Both the position numbers and the translations under genes were made by a program. The notes beneath the pieces were generated by a model, which was given only the letters and a program-made list of their open reading frames with translations, did no database searches and had not been told where the DNA came from. From NCBI GenBank assembly GCA_937900695.1, contig CALCFD010000047.1, forward strand, positions 1 through 22,440: a DNA stretch of 22,440 nt, in the 5' to 3' direction. Position 1 is the stretch's first letter. The number at the start of each line of letters is the position of its first letter. Positions 1 to 6,660 of this stretch are shown here, in pieces. Source of the DNA: an uncultured Eubacterium sp. GTDB lineage: Bacteria; Bacillota; Clostridia; Peptostreptococcales; Anaerovoracaceae.

Positions 1-3
1 AGG

Positions 4-99
4 ATGACTAAATTATATGACAGGGAATTTACACCACCTTTAGGACTTGACCATAAATGGCACCAAAGGTGCCCGGGAGCGTTTGTTTATGATATATAA
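4..99 (+). CDS. Possible 31-aa small ORF, or 3' end of an upstream gene
   Basis: An ATG at position 4, with AGG directly before it at the window edge, opens a 31-codon frame ending in TAA at 97-99. Its first residues (MTKLYDREF) resemble the start of the next gene at 482 (MTKMYLKEF). The frame is also open to position 1, so it could be the tail of a longer gene. A GGCACC/GGTGCC hairpin (59-73) lies inside it. No domain is recognised. It could equally be a chance frame. Confidence 0.25.
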   Translation: MTKLYDREFTPPLGLDHKWHQRCPGAFVYDI

Positions 100-481
100 A
101 GTCGCCTAGCGGCTCGCGGGTGAGTTTTTGAATAACGAAGTTAGATGCTAACTGAGTTGTTCTTAACCTAGTTGTTAATTCTAATAACTAGAGAAAAAAG
201 TCGCCTGGCGGCTCCCGGGTGAAAATTTGTGTGTTCATGAGTAATGATAAGTTTTGTTCGCTTATAAGTTTTAACTCCTTTCTTTCTTTATATATAAACG
301 AACAAAGTAAGCTCAAGTGGCATCCATATATGATAATGTGCGGTAGCGATGCCACTTGAAGTTTACAAACAAAAGAATTTGAACTACAAAAAAACTAATA
401 AATAATAAAAGATGCCTTACGGCATCCGAGTGAATATATGAAATAAAACATAAAAGCTAATAAGGAAAGGAGCATAATAAT
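100..481. other. Hairpin-rich leader without protein genes
   Basis: This stretch holds no convincing ORF. It contains two near-identical 6-bp hairpins with 3-nt loops (100-114 and 199-213), each followed by GGGTGA. A third hairpin (411-426) is followed by CGAGTGA, and a long dyad spans 307-366. A strong AAAGGAG at 466-472 serves the gene at 482. No convincing promoter pair was found. The role is unknown; a regulatory leader, an element processing site or a transfer origin are all possible. Confidence 0.6.
307..366. repeat. Long inverted repeat, about 18-bp stem with 23-nt loop
   Basis: TCAAGTGGCATC (313-324) is matched perfectly by GATGCCACTTGA (348-359). Pairing continues outward through 307-312 and 361-366 with one bulged A (360) and one G-T wobble. 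No T-tract follows on either strand, so it does not look like a terminator. The 6-mer GGCATC/GATGCC recurs in the hairpin at 411-426, so alternative pairings are possible. Confidence 0.7.
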
Positions 482-841
482 ATGACAAAAATGTATTTAA
501 AAGAATTTAAAAACCAAACAGGTTATCAATATATTCGCGATCCTAATTTGATCAACACATTATTAAGTAAATTGTGGTGTTTCTCCTTTGAATATATATT
601 TCATCCAAGGTATAGGTTTTATAAACCTACACCTTGGCAATGGGTATATGATGAGCTGCAAGCAGAAGGCATGAAGCTGCCAAATTACAGTAGCTTCCTA
701 AGACTTAACTTTGGCAACATAGCAGCTATGGTTAGCGACATATACTACACAAATAAAAAAGAAAAAAAGTTAAATCAGCCATTGCCAATACTAATAACAC
801 TTGGCGGTATCAATAAGTTTTATAACAGAAAGGGTAAATAG
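482..841 (+). CDS. Hypothetical protein, mobile-element associated
   Basis: A 119-aa soluble-looking, basic and aromatic-rich protein with no family I recognise. A cluster of Tyr, Trp, Phe and Pro lies at about residues 32-55, and a lysine-rich stretch near 92-97. There is no signal peptide and no clear membrane segment. The ATG has AAAGGAG 9 nt upstream, so translation is well supported. Its TAG stop is followed by GTAAAAAT and the ATG of the next gene, so the two are probably translationally coupled. The context with a protease and coupling protein suggests an accessory transfer or maintenance role, but this is only inferred. Confidence 0.7.
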   Translation: MTKMYLKEFKNQTGYQYIRDPNLINTLLSKLWCFSFEYIFHPRYRFYKPTPWQWVYDELQAEGMKLPNYSSFLRLNFGNIAAMVSDIYYTNKKEKKLNQPLPILITLGGINKFYNRKGK

Positions 842-849
842 GTAAAAAT

Positions 850-1212
850 ATGTACAAACTAAATATAGAAGAATTTAACAATAAGTATGATAAAGATGCA
901 CATCTAGTGCAGGAACTATATATGCGCGTAAGTATAGAAGTGCTCTACAGAACTCTTATACAAGAGTCCTTAAATCAAAATAAAGTAGAGTTAGCTGACA
1001 AACTAAGAAATTCCTACAATTACATGGAAAAAAATATAACTGACCTAAGCTTTATGACCATAGGTGAAGTATTAAACTATGCAATAAATGAATGTCTGAT
1101 TATCCAAGATGAAGGCACTTACGATCAAAACAAGCTAGACCTTGGTCACTTCATAATTATGGAATTTTTAGTAGAGTTATTTAAGTTACAAACAGAAATA
1201 GACTTAGCCTAA
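850..1212 (+). CDS. Hypothetical acidic helical protein, mobile-element associated
   Basis: A 120-aa protein with no recognised family. The composition is helix-friendly (many Leu, Glu, Asn, Lys) and acidic overall, with no membrane segment or signal peptide. The start is 8 nt after the preceding stop. The local sequence TAG-GTAAAAAT-ATG closely matches the ClpP/coupling-protein junction at 1810-1824, suggesting one operon with coupled translation. ClpP follows 18 nt after the stop. Function unknown; a small adaptor or substrate of the adjacent protease is conceivable but unsupported by any motif. Confidence 0.7.
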   Translation: MYKLNIEEFNNKYDKDAHLVQELYMRVSIEVLYRTLIQESLNQNKVELADKLRNSYNYMEKNITDLSFMTIGEVLNYAINECLIIQDEGTYDQNKLDLGHFIIMEFLVELFKLQTEIDLA

Positions 1213-1230
1213 TTTGAAAGGAGCAAAATC

Positions 1231-1812
1231 ATGATACCAAATATTTTAAAAGAAACAGTAAGAGGAATTCAGCCAGTGGCTATGGACGATGAGATGCTTT
1301 TAAGCAGAAACATATTCTTAATAGAGCCTGTTACGGCTCAGTCCTCAGCAGACCTTATAAAGCAGCTGATGTATCTTGAAAACAGTCAGGATAATGAGCC
1401 AATTACCCTGTACATAAATAGCCCTGGCGGAGATGTTTCAAGTGGGCTTGCAGTCTACGACTACATAAAAACCATGAATTCTCCTGTAAATACAGTATGT
1501 ATAGGAATGGCAGCTAGTATGGGTGCAATACTCTTTCTCAGTGGCCAAACTCGTAGCATGCTTGAAAACTCACAGGTTATGATTCACGATCCAAGCTTTG
1601 CAAAAAACATCTTAAGCGGCAGTAAGCCACTGGAAATACAAAAACAACTAGATAAGCTTATAGATGTACGTAAAACCCTTGTAGACATCATAGTAGAAAA
1701 TTCAAATATGAATGAAGAAGAAGTCTACAACAAAACTAAAGAAGATACATACCTTACAGCAAGTGAGGCTATGAAACTAGGTATAGCAACAGAAATAATA
1801 AAAAGAAAGTAG
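1231..1812 (+). CDS. ClpP-family (S14) serine protease of a mobile element
   Basis: A 193-aa protein of normal ClpP length. The family signature is intact: INSPGGDVSSG (62-72), the nucleophile Ser96 in GMAASMGA, His119 in QVMIHDPS, and Asp172 before the TYLTASEAMKLG block. These match the Ser-His-Asp triad of ClpP in spacing, so it should be active. Known: ClpP forms tetradecameric chambers fed by AAA+ unfoldases such as ClpX or ClpA. No unfoldase is encoded nearby, so it would use host ATPases or cut short substrates. AAAGGAG lies 7 nt upstream of the ATG. It sits between unknown element genes and the coupling protein, so it is probably an element-borne paralogue rather than the housekeeping clpP. 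Confidence 0.88.
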   Translation: MIPNILKETVRGIQPVAMDDEMLLSRNIFLIEPVTAQSSADLIKQLMYLENSQDNEPITLYINSPGGDVSSGLAVYDYIKTMNSPVNTVCIGMAASMGAILFLSGQTRSMLENSQVMIHDPSFAKNILSGSKPLEIQKQLDKLIDVRKTLVDIIVENSNMNEEEVYNKTKEDTYLTASEAMKLGIATEIIKRK

Positions 1813-1821
1813 GTAAACAAT

Positions 1822-3129
1822 ATGGAAAATATGAATAATAAAAGAATCATCGGTAAAGACTTATGGATTTCAAACGATGACTTAACATCAGGATACAACA
1901 ATAACGACCTGATAGTTGGTGGATCAGGAAGCGGTAAGACAGGCGGATATGTCATTCCCAACATAAAAAATGCCAACAGCAACTTACTGGTAACTGACAC
2001 CAAAAGTCAGCTGGTAAAAAAGCTGCGAGGTGACCTTGAAAGAAAAGGTTACACAGTTAAGGTCATAGACTTTGCCAATCCGGAAAAATCTATGAGCTAC
2101 AATCCGATAGAATACATAAGAGTAAGGGAGGTGAAAGAAGATTATGTAAAATACAGCAGCAAAGACATCGTGTCACTGGCAAGAATCCTAGTGCCTTCAC
2201 GTATAAAACACGATCCATTTTGGGAAGAAAGCGCCAGAACTGTAGTATCATTTCTAATAGCATTTACACTTGAAGCCTTCGTAGAAGGCGATCACAGCAT
2301 GGTAACTGTGGCTGAGCTTTATCATATGCTTCAAGATGAACTTGGAGTAGAAAAGATGAAAGTATGGTGCATGGAAAATCCAGATTCTTATGCAGCTAGG
2401 AAGTTTCACATGTTTGAAAGCGTTATGTCAGTTGACAAAACTTGGGCATGCATAATGCAGTTTGTAGCAGAAGCCATAGAGCCCTTTGACTTCGAAGAAG
2501 CAGATGACATATTTGCAGTACCAACTAGCAGAGAAAATGCAGTGTCCATCTTAGACTTATGTGATGACAGGACGGTAGTATTCTTAAATGTAAGCGATAT
2601 TGACAGGTATGCAGATGTGCTAGTGAGCCTAATTTACGCACAAGCATTTCAGATACTATTTGAAGAGGCTGAGAAAATGCCAAATGGCAGACTTAAAACT
2701 CCTGTAAGATTCATCCTAGACGATTTCGCATCAAGTGTATACATAGATAACTTTGACAAGATCATATCAGTAATACGTTCAAGAAACATATCAGTAAGCG
2801 TAATCTTGCAGAGCTTATCACAGCTAGATGCCCTTTATACCAAAGGTCAAGCCAATACAATTATAACTAACTGTGACCATCTCCTATACCTGGGAGGTCA
2901 GGACATAAATACAGCAAGTTACATAGGACATCGCTCAAACAAAACAGAAGACAACGTGATGCTAATGCCAGCAGGCAAAGCCTATTTCATTGAGCGAGGC
3001 AAAAGGGGCATTCTCATAGACAGAGTTCCTCCATACGAGGAAAAAAACTTAGCATATGATAGCATTTTTGATGAAGATGAACTAATCTTCGGAGAAGACC
3101 TGGACTTTAGCGAGGACATGCCATTTTAA
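1822..3129 (+). CDS. VirD4/TraG-type coupling ATPase, short form without membrane anchor
   Basis: A 435-aa conjugative coupling protein, which would link a processed DNA-protein complex to a type IV secretion channel. Walker A is GGSGSGKT (33-40), followed by the typical NSNLLVTDTKSQL stretch (52-64) and FWEESART (133-140). The Walker B region is FILDDFAS (297-304), with Asp-Asp instead of the usual Asp-Glu. A conserved Gln330 sits in VILQSLSQL. Relatives usually have about 550-650 residues with two N-terminal membrane helices. Here the ATPase fold starts almost at once and no membrane segment is seen, so it is predicted cytosolic. The C-terminus is acidic and ends EDMPF. The start lies 9 nt after clpP's stop with only a weak AGG site, suggesting coupling. 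Confidence 0.85.
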   Translation: MENMNNKRIIGKDLWISNDDLTSGYNNNDLIVGGSGSGKTGGYVIPNIKNANSNLLVTDTKSQLVKKLRGDLERKGYTVKVIDFANPEKSMSYNPIEYIRVREVKEDYVKYSSKDIVSLARILVPSRIKHDPFWEESARTVVSFLIAFTLEAFVEGDHSMVTVAELYHMLQDELGVEKMKVWCMENPDSYAARKFHMFESVMSVDKTWACIMQFVAEAIEPFDFEEADDIFAVPTSRENAVSILDLCDDRTVVFLNVSDIDRYADVLVSLIYAQAFQILFEEAEKMPNGRLKTPVRFILDDFASSVYIDNFDKIISVIRSRNISVSVILQSLSQLDALYTKGQANTIITNCDHLLYLGGQDINTASYIGHRSNKTEDNVMLMPAGKAYFIERGKRGILIDRVPPYEEKNLAYDSIFDEDELIFGEDLDFSEDMPF

Positions 3130-3259
3130 AAGTGAAAAGGGTGCATCAAGCATTACTAAAAGGTGCACCTAAATTATTACAAATATAGCAATAATCTATA
3201 CAAATTATTAGAAAAAAATGATAAAATATACCATATAACATTAAATAATGGAGTGAAAT

Positions 3260-3868
3260 ATGGAAATTTATCTACAAGGTTTGACTATGGGTCTAGCATA
3301 CGTGGCACCTATAGGTTTACAAAATCTGTTTGTTATAAATACAGCTATCACCCAGCACCGGCTAAGGGTATACATGACCGCTCTCATTGTAATTTTCTTT
3401 GATGTTACTTTAGGAATGGCCTGTTTCTTTGGTGTTGGTGCTGTGATGGAGTCGTGGCCTATTTTAGAAAAAGCAGTGCTATTAATCGGCAGCTTAATTG
3501 TAATGTGGATAGGTGTAAGTTTGCTGAAAGATAAAAGCTCTTTAGATAAGTCGACTAAAGTGGATATTCCAATTTTAAAAGTTGTTACTACAGCTTGCGT
3601 AGTGACCTGGTTTAATCCTCAGGCTCTAATTGACGGAACTATGATGCTGGGTGCATTTAAGGCTACATTGCCACCGGGAATGGATCTATTTTTCGTAATA
3701 GGTTTTGCCTCTGCATCAGTTATTTGGTTCTTAGGGATTTCGACTATTTTATCATTGTTTAGCAGAAAAATTACAGACAAGACATTAAAGATTATAAATA
3801 TTGTATGTGGTATTGTAATTATATTTTACGGATTAAAACTCTTTTGGAGTTTTGTTAAAATGCTTTAG
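3260..3868 (+). CDS. LysE/ArgO-family amino-acid exporter
   Basis: A 202-aa integral membrane protein with about six hydrophobic helices. The N-terminal pattern (GLTMGLAYVAPIGLQNLFVIN) is that of the LysE/ArgO translocator family, which exports basic and other amino acids. A second family hallmark, TWFNPQALIDG, lies at about residues 118-128. Length is normal. GGAG at 3250-3253 lies 6 nt before the ATG. The gene is followed after 12 nt by a secreted protein, and the two may be co-transcribed. The exact substrate cannot be read from the sequence. Confidence 0.85.
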   Translation: MEIYLQGLTMGLAYVAPIGLQNLFVINTAITQHRLRVYMTALIVIFFDVTLGMACFFGVGAVMESWPILEKAVLLIGSLIVMWIGVSLLKDKSSLDKSTKVDIPILKVVTTACVVTWFNPQALIDGTMMLGAFKATLPPGMDLFFVIGFASASVIWFLGISTILSLFSRKITDKTLKIINIVCGIVIIFYGLKLFWSFVKML

Positions 3869-3880
3869 AGAGGTGCAAAT

Positions 3881-5101
3881 ATGAAAAACAAGAATAAATC
3901 ATTTATATGCATGTTATTAGTATGTGCATTAGTAGTAACCATGTTTCCTATTAGTGCTATGGCAGCTAAAAGAAAAGTTGTTCCTTCAAAGGTGCAACTG
4001 ACAAAGATATCAGCTCCTGCATATAACCAGATAAACATTAAGTGGAAAAAAGCATCAAATGCTACTCATTACAAAATCTACTATAAAAAGGCTAAGGCTA
4101 AGAAATGGACTAGCGTTGCTACTGTAAAGGGCAATCGTAGAAGCTACACTCACACTTCTTCAAAGAAGAGAGCAATTAAGCCTGGTCAGAAGTATACTTA
4201 CACAGTTAAGGCTTACAACAGCAAGTCTAAAAGAAATGGAAAGTATGATTCTAAGGGTAAAACTACATACACTAAGCCTCAAAAGGTAAAGATGAGATAT
4301 GCTAAGCTTGCATCAAATAAGAAGAGTGTAACTGTTAAATGGTATCAGCCAAAGGGTAGCACTCACGTGCGTGTATATCGCAAGGTAGCAGGTGACTCAT
4401 GGAAACGTCTTGCTACGCTTAAGGCTAAGACTACAACTTATGTGGACAAAAAGCCAATCCGCGGTAAGAGCTACTACATGGTAAGAAGCTATTATTCTCC
4501 TACTAAAATTTATGGCTCATATAGCTCAAGCAAGCTGGTAAACATGAGACACAATCATGTTTACGGAAGCTGGGTTATTAAGAAAAAAGTAACTTGCACA
4601 AGTGATGGTTATGATGTTCGCAAATGTAAGTACTGCGATCACACTCAAAGAAGAGACATACCTAAAATGGGACATAACATGCAAGCAGAATATGTAAAAA
4701 TTGTATACTGGCAATGTAATGATTGTCATGCTCACTTTGGCAATGAATATGATATTGCTACTCATGTTTTAACTGTTTGTGGTTGTGGCTATACAGTGGT
4801 TGAAAAGAATGATACTAGAGTTAAAAAGTATAAATGTACTCAGTGCAATTTAACAAAGCCAGGTGATGTTCTTACTCCTTGTGAACATGAAATTAGTGAT
4901 TGGTATATCGTATCTAATCCAACTTGTGTTTTAGATGGAGAAAAAGCAAGATTTTGTTACAGATGTAATAAGAGAGAAAGTACCGTACTTCCTAATTTAG
5001 AGGGGAAACATGAATATGAGAGAGTAGCATATAATCCAAGTACAGGAATTTATACATATAAATGTAAATACTGTGAAGATTCATATTTTAGTAAAGTATA
5101 A
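3881..5101 (+). CDS. Secreted FN3-domain protein with C-terminal cysteine/CxxC repeats
   Basis: A 406-aa exported protein. A signal peptide (1-28) has a basic start, a hydrophobic core and AMA before the likely cleavage site. Two fibronectin type III-like domains follow (about 35-131 and 132-222), very rich in Lys and Tyr. The C-terminal part (225-406) has repeated Cys pairs at 249/252, 279/282, 300/302, 319/322, 359/362 and 395/398, with a recurring pattern of W, a TC near a Gly-Asp turn, CxxC and a terminal GH or GKH. Such repeats are common in clostridial surface proteins and may bind metal or form disulfides. No sorting signal or transmembrane anchor is seen. Its SD (AGAGAGG) overlaps the end of the exporter gene. 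Function inferred only as cell-surface or extracellular. Confidence 0.82.
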   Translation: MKNKNKSFICMLLVCALVVTMFPISAMAAKRKVVPSKVQLTKISAPAYNQINIKWKKASNATHYKIYYKKAKAKKWTSVATVKGNRRSYTHTSSKKRAIKPGQKYTYTVKAYNSKSKRNGKYDSKGKTTYTKPQKVKMRYAKLASNKKSVTVKWYQPKGSTHVRVYRKVAGDSWKRLATLKAKTTTYVDKKPIRGKSYYMVRSYYSPTKIYGSYSSSKLVNMRHNHVYGSWVIKKKVTCTSDGYDVRKCKYCDHTQRRDIPKMGHNMQAEYVKIVYWQCNDCHAHFGNEYDIATHVLTVCGCGYTVVEKNDTRVKKYKCTQCNLTKPGDVLTPCEHEISDWYIVSNPTCVLDGEKARFCYRCNKRESTVLPNLEGKHEYERVAYNPSTGIYTYKCKYCEDSYFSKV

Positions 5102-5120
5102 GTAAGATAAAATGAAAACA

Positions 5121-5164
5121 AAACTACCATATGGGCTAAAGAAGGCTTGTGTGGTAGTTTTTTT
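5121..5164 (+). terminator. Intrinsic terminator after the secreted-protein gene
   Basis: AAACTACCA (5121-5129) pairs with TGGTAGTTT (5152-5160), with further pairing inward including wobbles. Four more T residues follow (5161-5164). It lies 20 nt after the stop of the upstream gene. Confidence 0.85.
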
Positions 5165-5234
5165 GTAGACTAATTAACTATATGATTTTTTTAGTAGTTT
5201 AAATCTAAAGAATTCTAAAGATTTTTGAGAATTG

Positions 5235-5262
5235 TTGATTTTATTTGAGAGGCTGATAATAT
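5235..5262 (+). promoter_or_regulatory. Possible promoter of the VanZ-like gene
   Basis: TTGATT (5235-5240) and TAATAT (5257-5262) with a 16-bp spacer lie in a very AT-rich gap just upstream of the gene at 5307. It is a modest match that fits the position between a terminator and an isolated gene. Confidence 0.35.
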
Positions 5263-5306
5263 ATTTATATGATATAAATTATGTGAATTAAGAAAGGAAT
5301 TGAATT

Positions 5307-5909
5307 ATGGGAATATACTCATACACTTTTGAAATGCAAATGCCTTTATTTGTAATATGTTTATTGGCATGTTTAGTTGGAGTTTTGCTATATTATAAAT
5401 TAAAGAAAAATCATAAATACAAACTATCATTCATGATTTTATTTATAATATATCTTTTAGTTTTTTTCTCTGTTACTATATTTCCTATAACTATTGTTAC
5501 AGAATTAGGTAAAGGTACTTTTATTGATACTAATCAAGGCGCTTTTTTTCAGCTAATACCTGGAGCAGGATTACAAGATATAACTATGTATAGCTTTATA
5601 AAACAAATCATAGGAAATATTCTTTTGTTTGTACCGATGTACTTTTTTATAAGATACATAATGGAAGGCAGAAAAAAAACCACATTAAAATCTATAGGAA
5701 TAGGTATACTTGCTTCTTTTGGAATAGAATTAGTGCAATTGTTGATAAATATTATTACAAATTATGCTAATCATATTTGTGATATAGACGATATAATTTG
5801 CAATACTATAGGAGTTGTAGTAGGCGCTTTATTGTTTATGCTCATAGGGAAAATAAAAGTTATGAATAAATTTGTCAAAGAAAAGATCGTATATAAAAAT
5901 TACAATTAA
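5307..5909 (+). CDS. VanZ-like family membrane protein
   Basis: A 200-aa membrane protein with four or five hydrophobic segments (about 13-30, 41-60, 100-118, 127-150 and 163-182). VanZ-family hallmarks are present: GNILLFVP (103-110), GIELVQL (139-145) and CDIDDIICNTIG (158-169). The namesake VanZ gives low-level teicoplanin resistance, but most family members have no known role, and there are no van genes here. AAAGGA lies about 9 nt before the ATG. Terminators on both sides suggest a single-gene unit. Confidence 0.85.
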   Translation: MGIYSYTFEMQMPLFVICLLACLVGVLLYYKLKKNHKYKLSFMILFIIYLLVFFSVTIFPITIVTELGKGTFIDTNQGAFFQLIPGAGLQDITMYSFIKQIIGNILLFVPMYFFIRYIMEGRKKTTLKSIGIGILASFGIELVQLLINIITNYANHICDIDDIICNTIGVVVGALLFMLIGKIKVMNKFVKEKIVYKNYN

Positions 5910-5919
5910 ATAGAAGCAA

Positions 5920-5957
5920 AATAGATGTTTTCGCCTGGTGTAGACATCTATTTTTTT
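5920..5957 (+). terminator. Intrinsic terminator after the VanZ-like gene
   Basis: AATAGATGT (5920-5928) pairs with ACATCTATT (5944-5952), followed by a T-run to 5957. It lies 10 nt after the stop codon. Confidence 0.88.
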
Positions 5958-6079
5958 ATATTTAAAATCTACCGGTGATTTTTAGTGTACTATGGGGATT
6001 GGCGATTTATTTAGTGTGGGTACAGTTTTATGGACAATATATATAGTATAATTTGAAAAAAGGAGAAAAGTTAAAAATT

Positions 6080-6646
6080 ATGATTTTTAAAAATAAAATA
6101 TGTACAATTGAGATAGTTAGGGATAATACTTGTAATATTAATACAATAAATAAAGGGAATTATGATATTGTTTATAATTTAGATGAATATAATCAGGATG
6201 AATATTATGCAATCATATCTGTAAAAGTTAATTTGTACTACGATAATTTTAAGATAGCTTTAATAGGTGGTGCGGTAGATACAAATAATAATATTTCTAT
6301 TCTTGAGGAAAATATGTTAATAGTGCTACAAAATGATATGATTATAAAAATAAATGTTTTAGATGGAAGCATTATCTTACACAAGCATCTATATAGCTAT
6401 GGTGAAAACTTTGAAATCTATAAAATTAAAAATGGATATATAATTTATGGAGAAGGAGAAATTACAATGCTAGACAAAAAATTTGAAGTAAAATGGACTT
6501 TTTCTGGATCCGATATTTTTGTTTCTGATTCAAAAAGAAAGGCATTTTCTATATGCGAAGATAATACAATTGAACTATATGATTGGCAAGATAATTTCTA
6601 TAGAATCAATTTTAATGGAGAACTTCTTAACAAAATCAAAATATAA
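6080..6646 (+). CDS. Hypothetical protein, first gene of the WYL cluster
   Basis: A 188-aa protein from the ATG at 6080. An earlier in-frame TTG (6053) has no SD and overlaps a TATAAT. AGGAG at 6061-6065 precedes 6080 by a rather long 14 nt. The protein is beta-rich, with alternating hydrophobic residues and short repeats such as GEGEITMLDKKFEVKW and DNTIELYDWQDNFYR, which recall propeller or sandwich blades. No family is recognised, and there is no signal peptide or membrane segment. The start of the first WYL gene lies only 14 nt after its stop, so they are likely co-transcribed. It could be a sensor, immunity-like or accessory protein; this is a guess. Confidence 0.65.
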   Translation: MIFKNKICTIEIVRDNTCNINTINKGNYDIVYNLDEYNQDEYYAIISVKVNLYYDNFKIALIGGAVDTNNNISILEENMLIVLQNDMIIKINVLDGSIILHKHLYSYGENFEIYKIKNGYIIYGEGEITMLDKKFEVKWTFSGSDIFVSDSKRKAFSICEDNTIELYDWQDNFYRINFNGELLNKIKI

Positions 6647-6660
6647 AAAGGATAAAAATT

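Larger units (their letters stand above)
1..3129 (+). mobile_element. End of an integrative conjugative/mobilizable element (partial or remnant)
   Basis: Seen: a compact same-strand set of two unrecognised small ORFs, a ClpP-family protease and a VirD4/TraG-like coupling ATPase, preceded by a leader with several hairpins. Known: coupling proteins of this kind belong to conjugation modules. Inferred: this is accessory DNA, and it ends between the coupling-protein stop and the exporter start at 3260, where ordinary chromosomal-type genes begin. The left limit is outside the window. No relaxase, VirB4/TraE ATPase, VirB6, integrase or recognisable att repeat is visible, so element type and completeness cannot be decided. 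Confidence 0.6.

Noticed and set aside
100..222. Two near-identical hairpin units read as a short CRISPR array
   Set aside because: Only two close copies, irregular spacing, no cas genes, and the conserved part is the hairpin plus tag.
3130..3259. Attachment site at the right end of the mobile element
   Set aside because: There is a small GGTGCA/TGCACC dyad (about 3140-3170), but without the left end no direct repeat can be shown.
3163..3402. 79-codon frame overlapping the start of the LysE-type exporter
   Set aside because: The exporter has clear family motifs and an SD in the other frame. This frame has neither.
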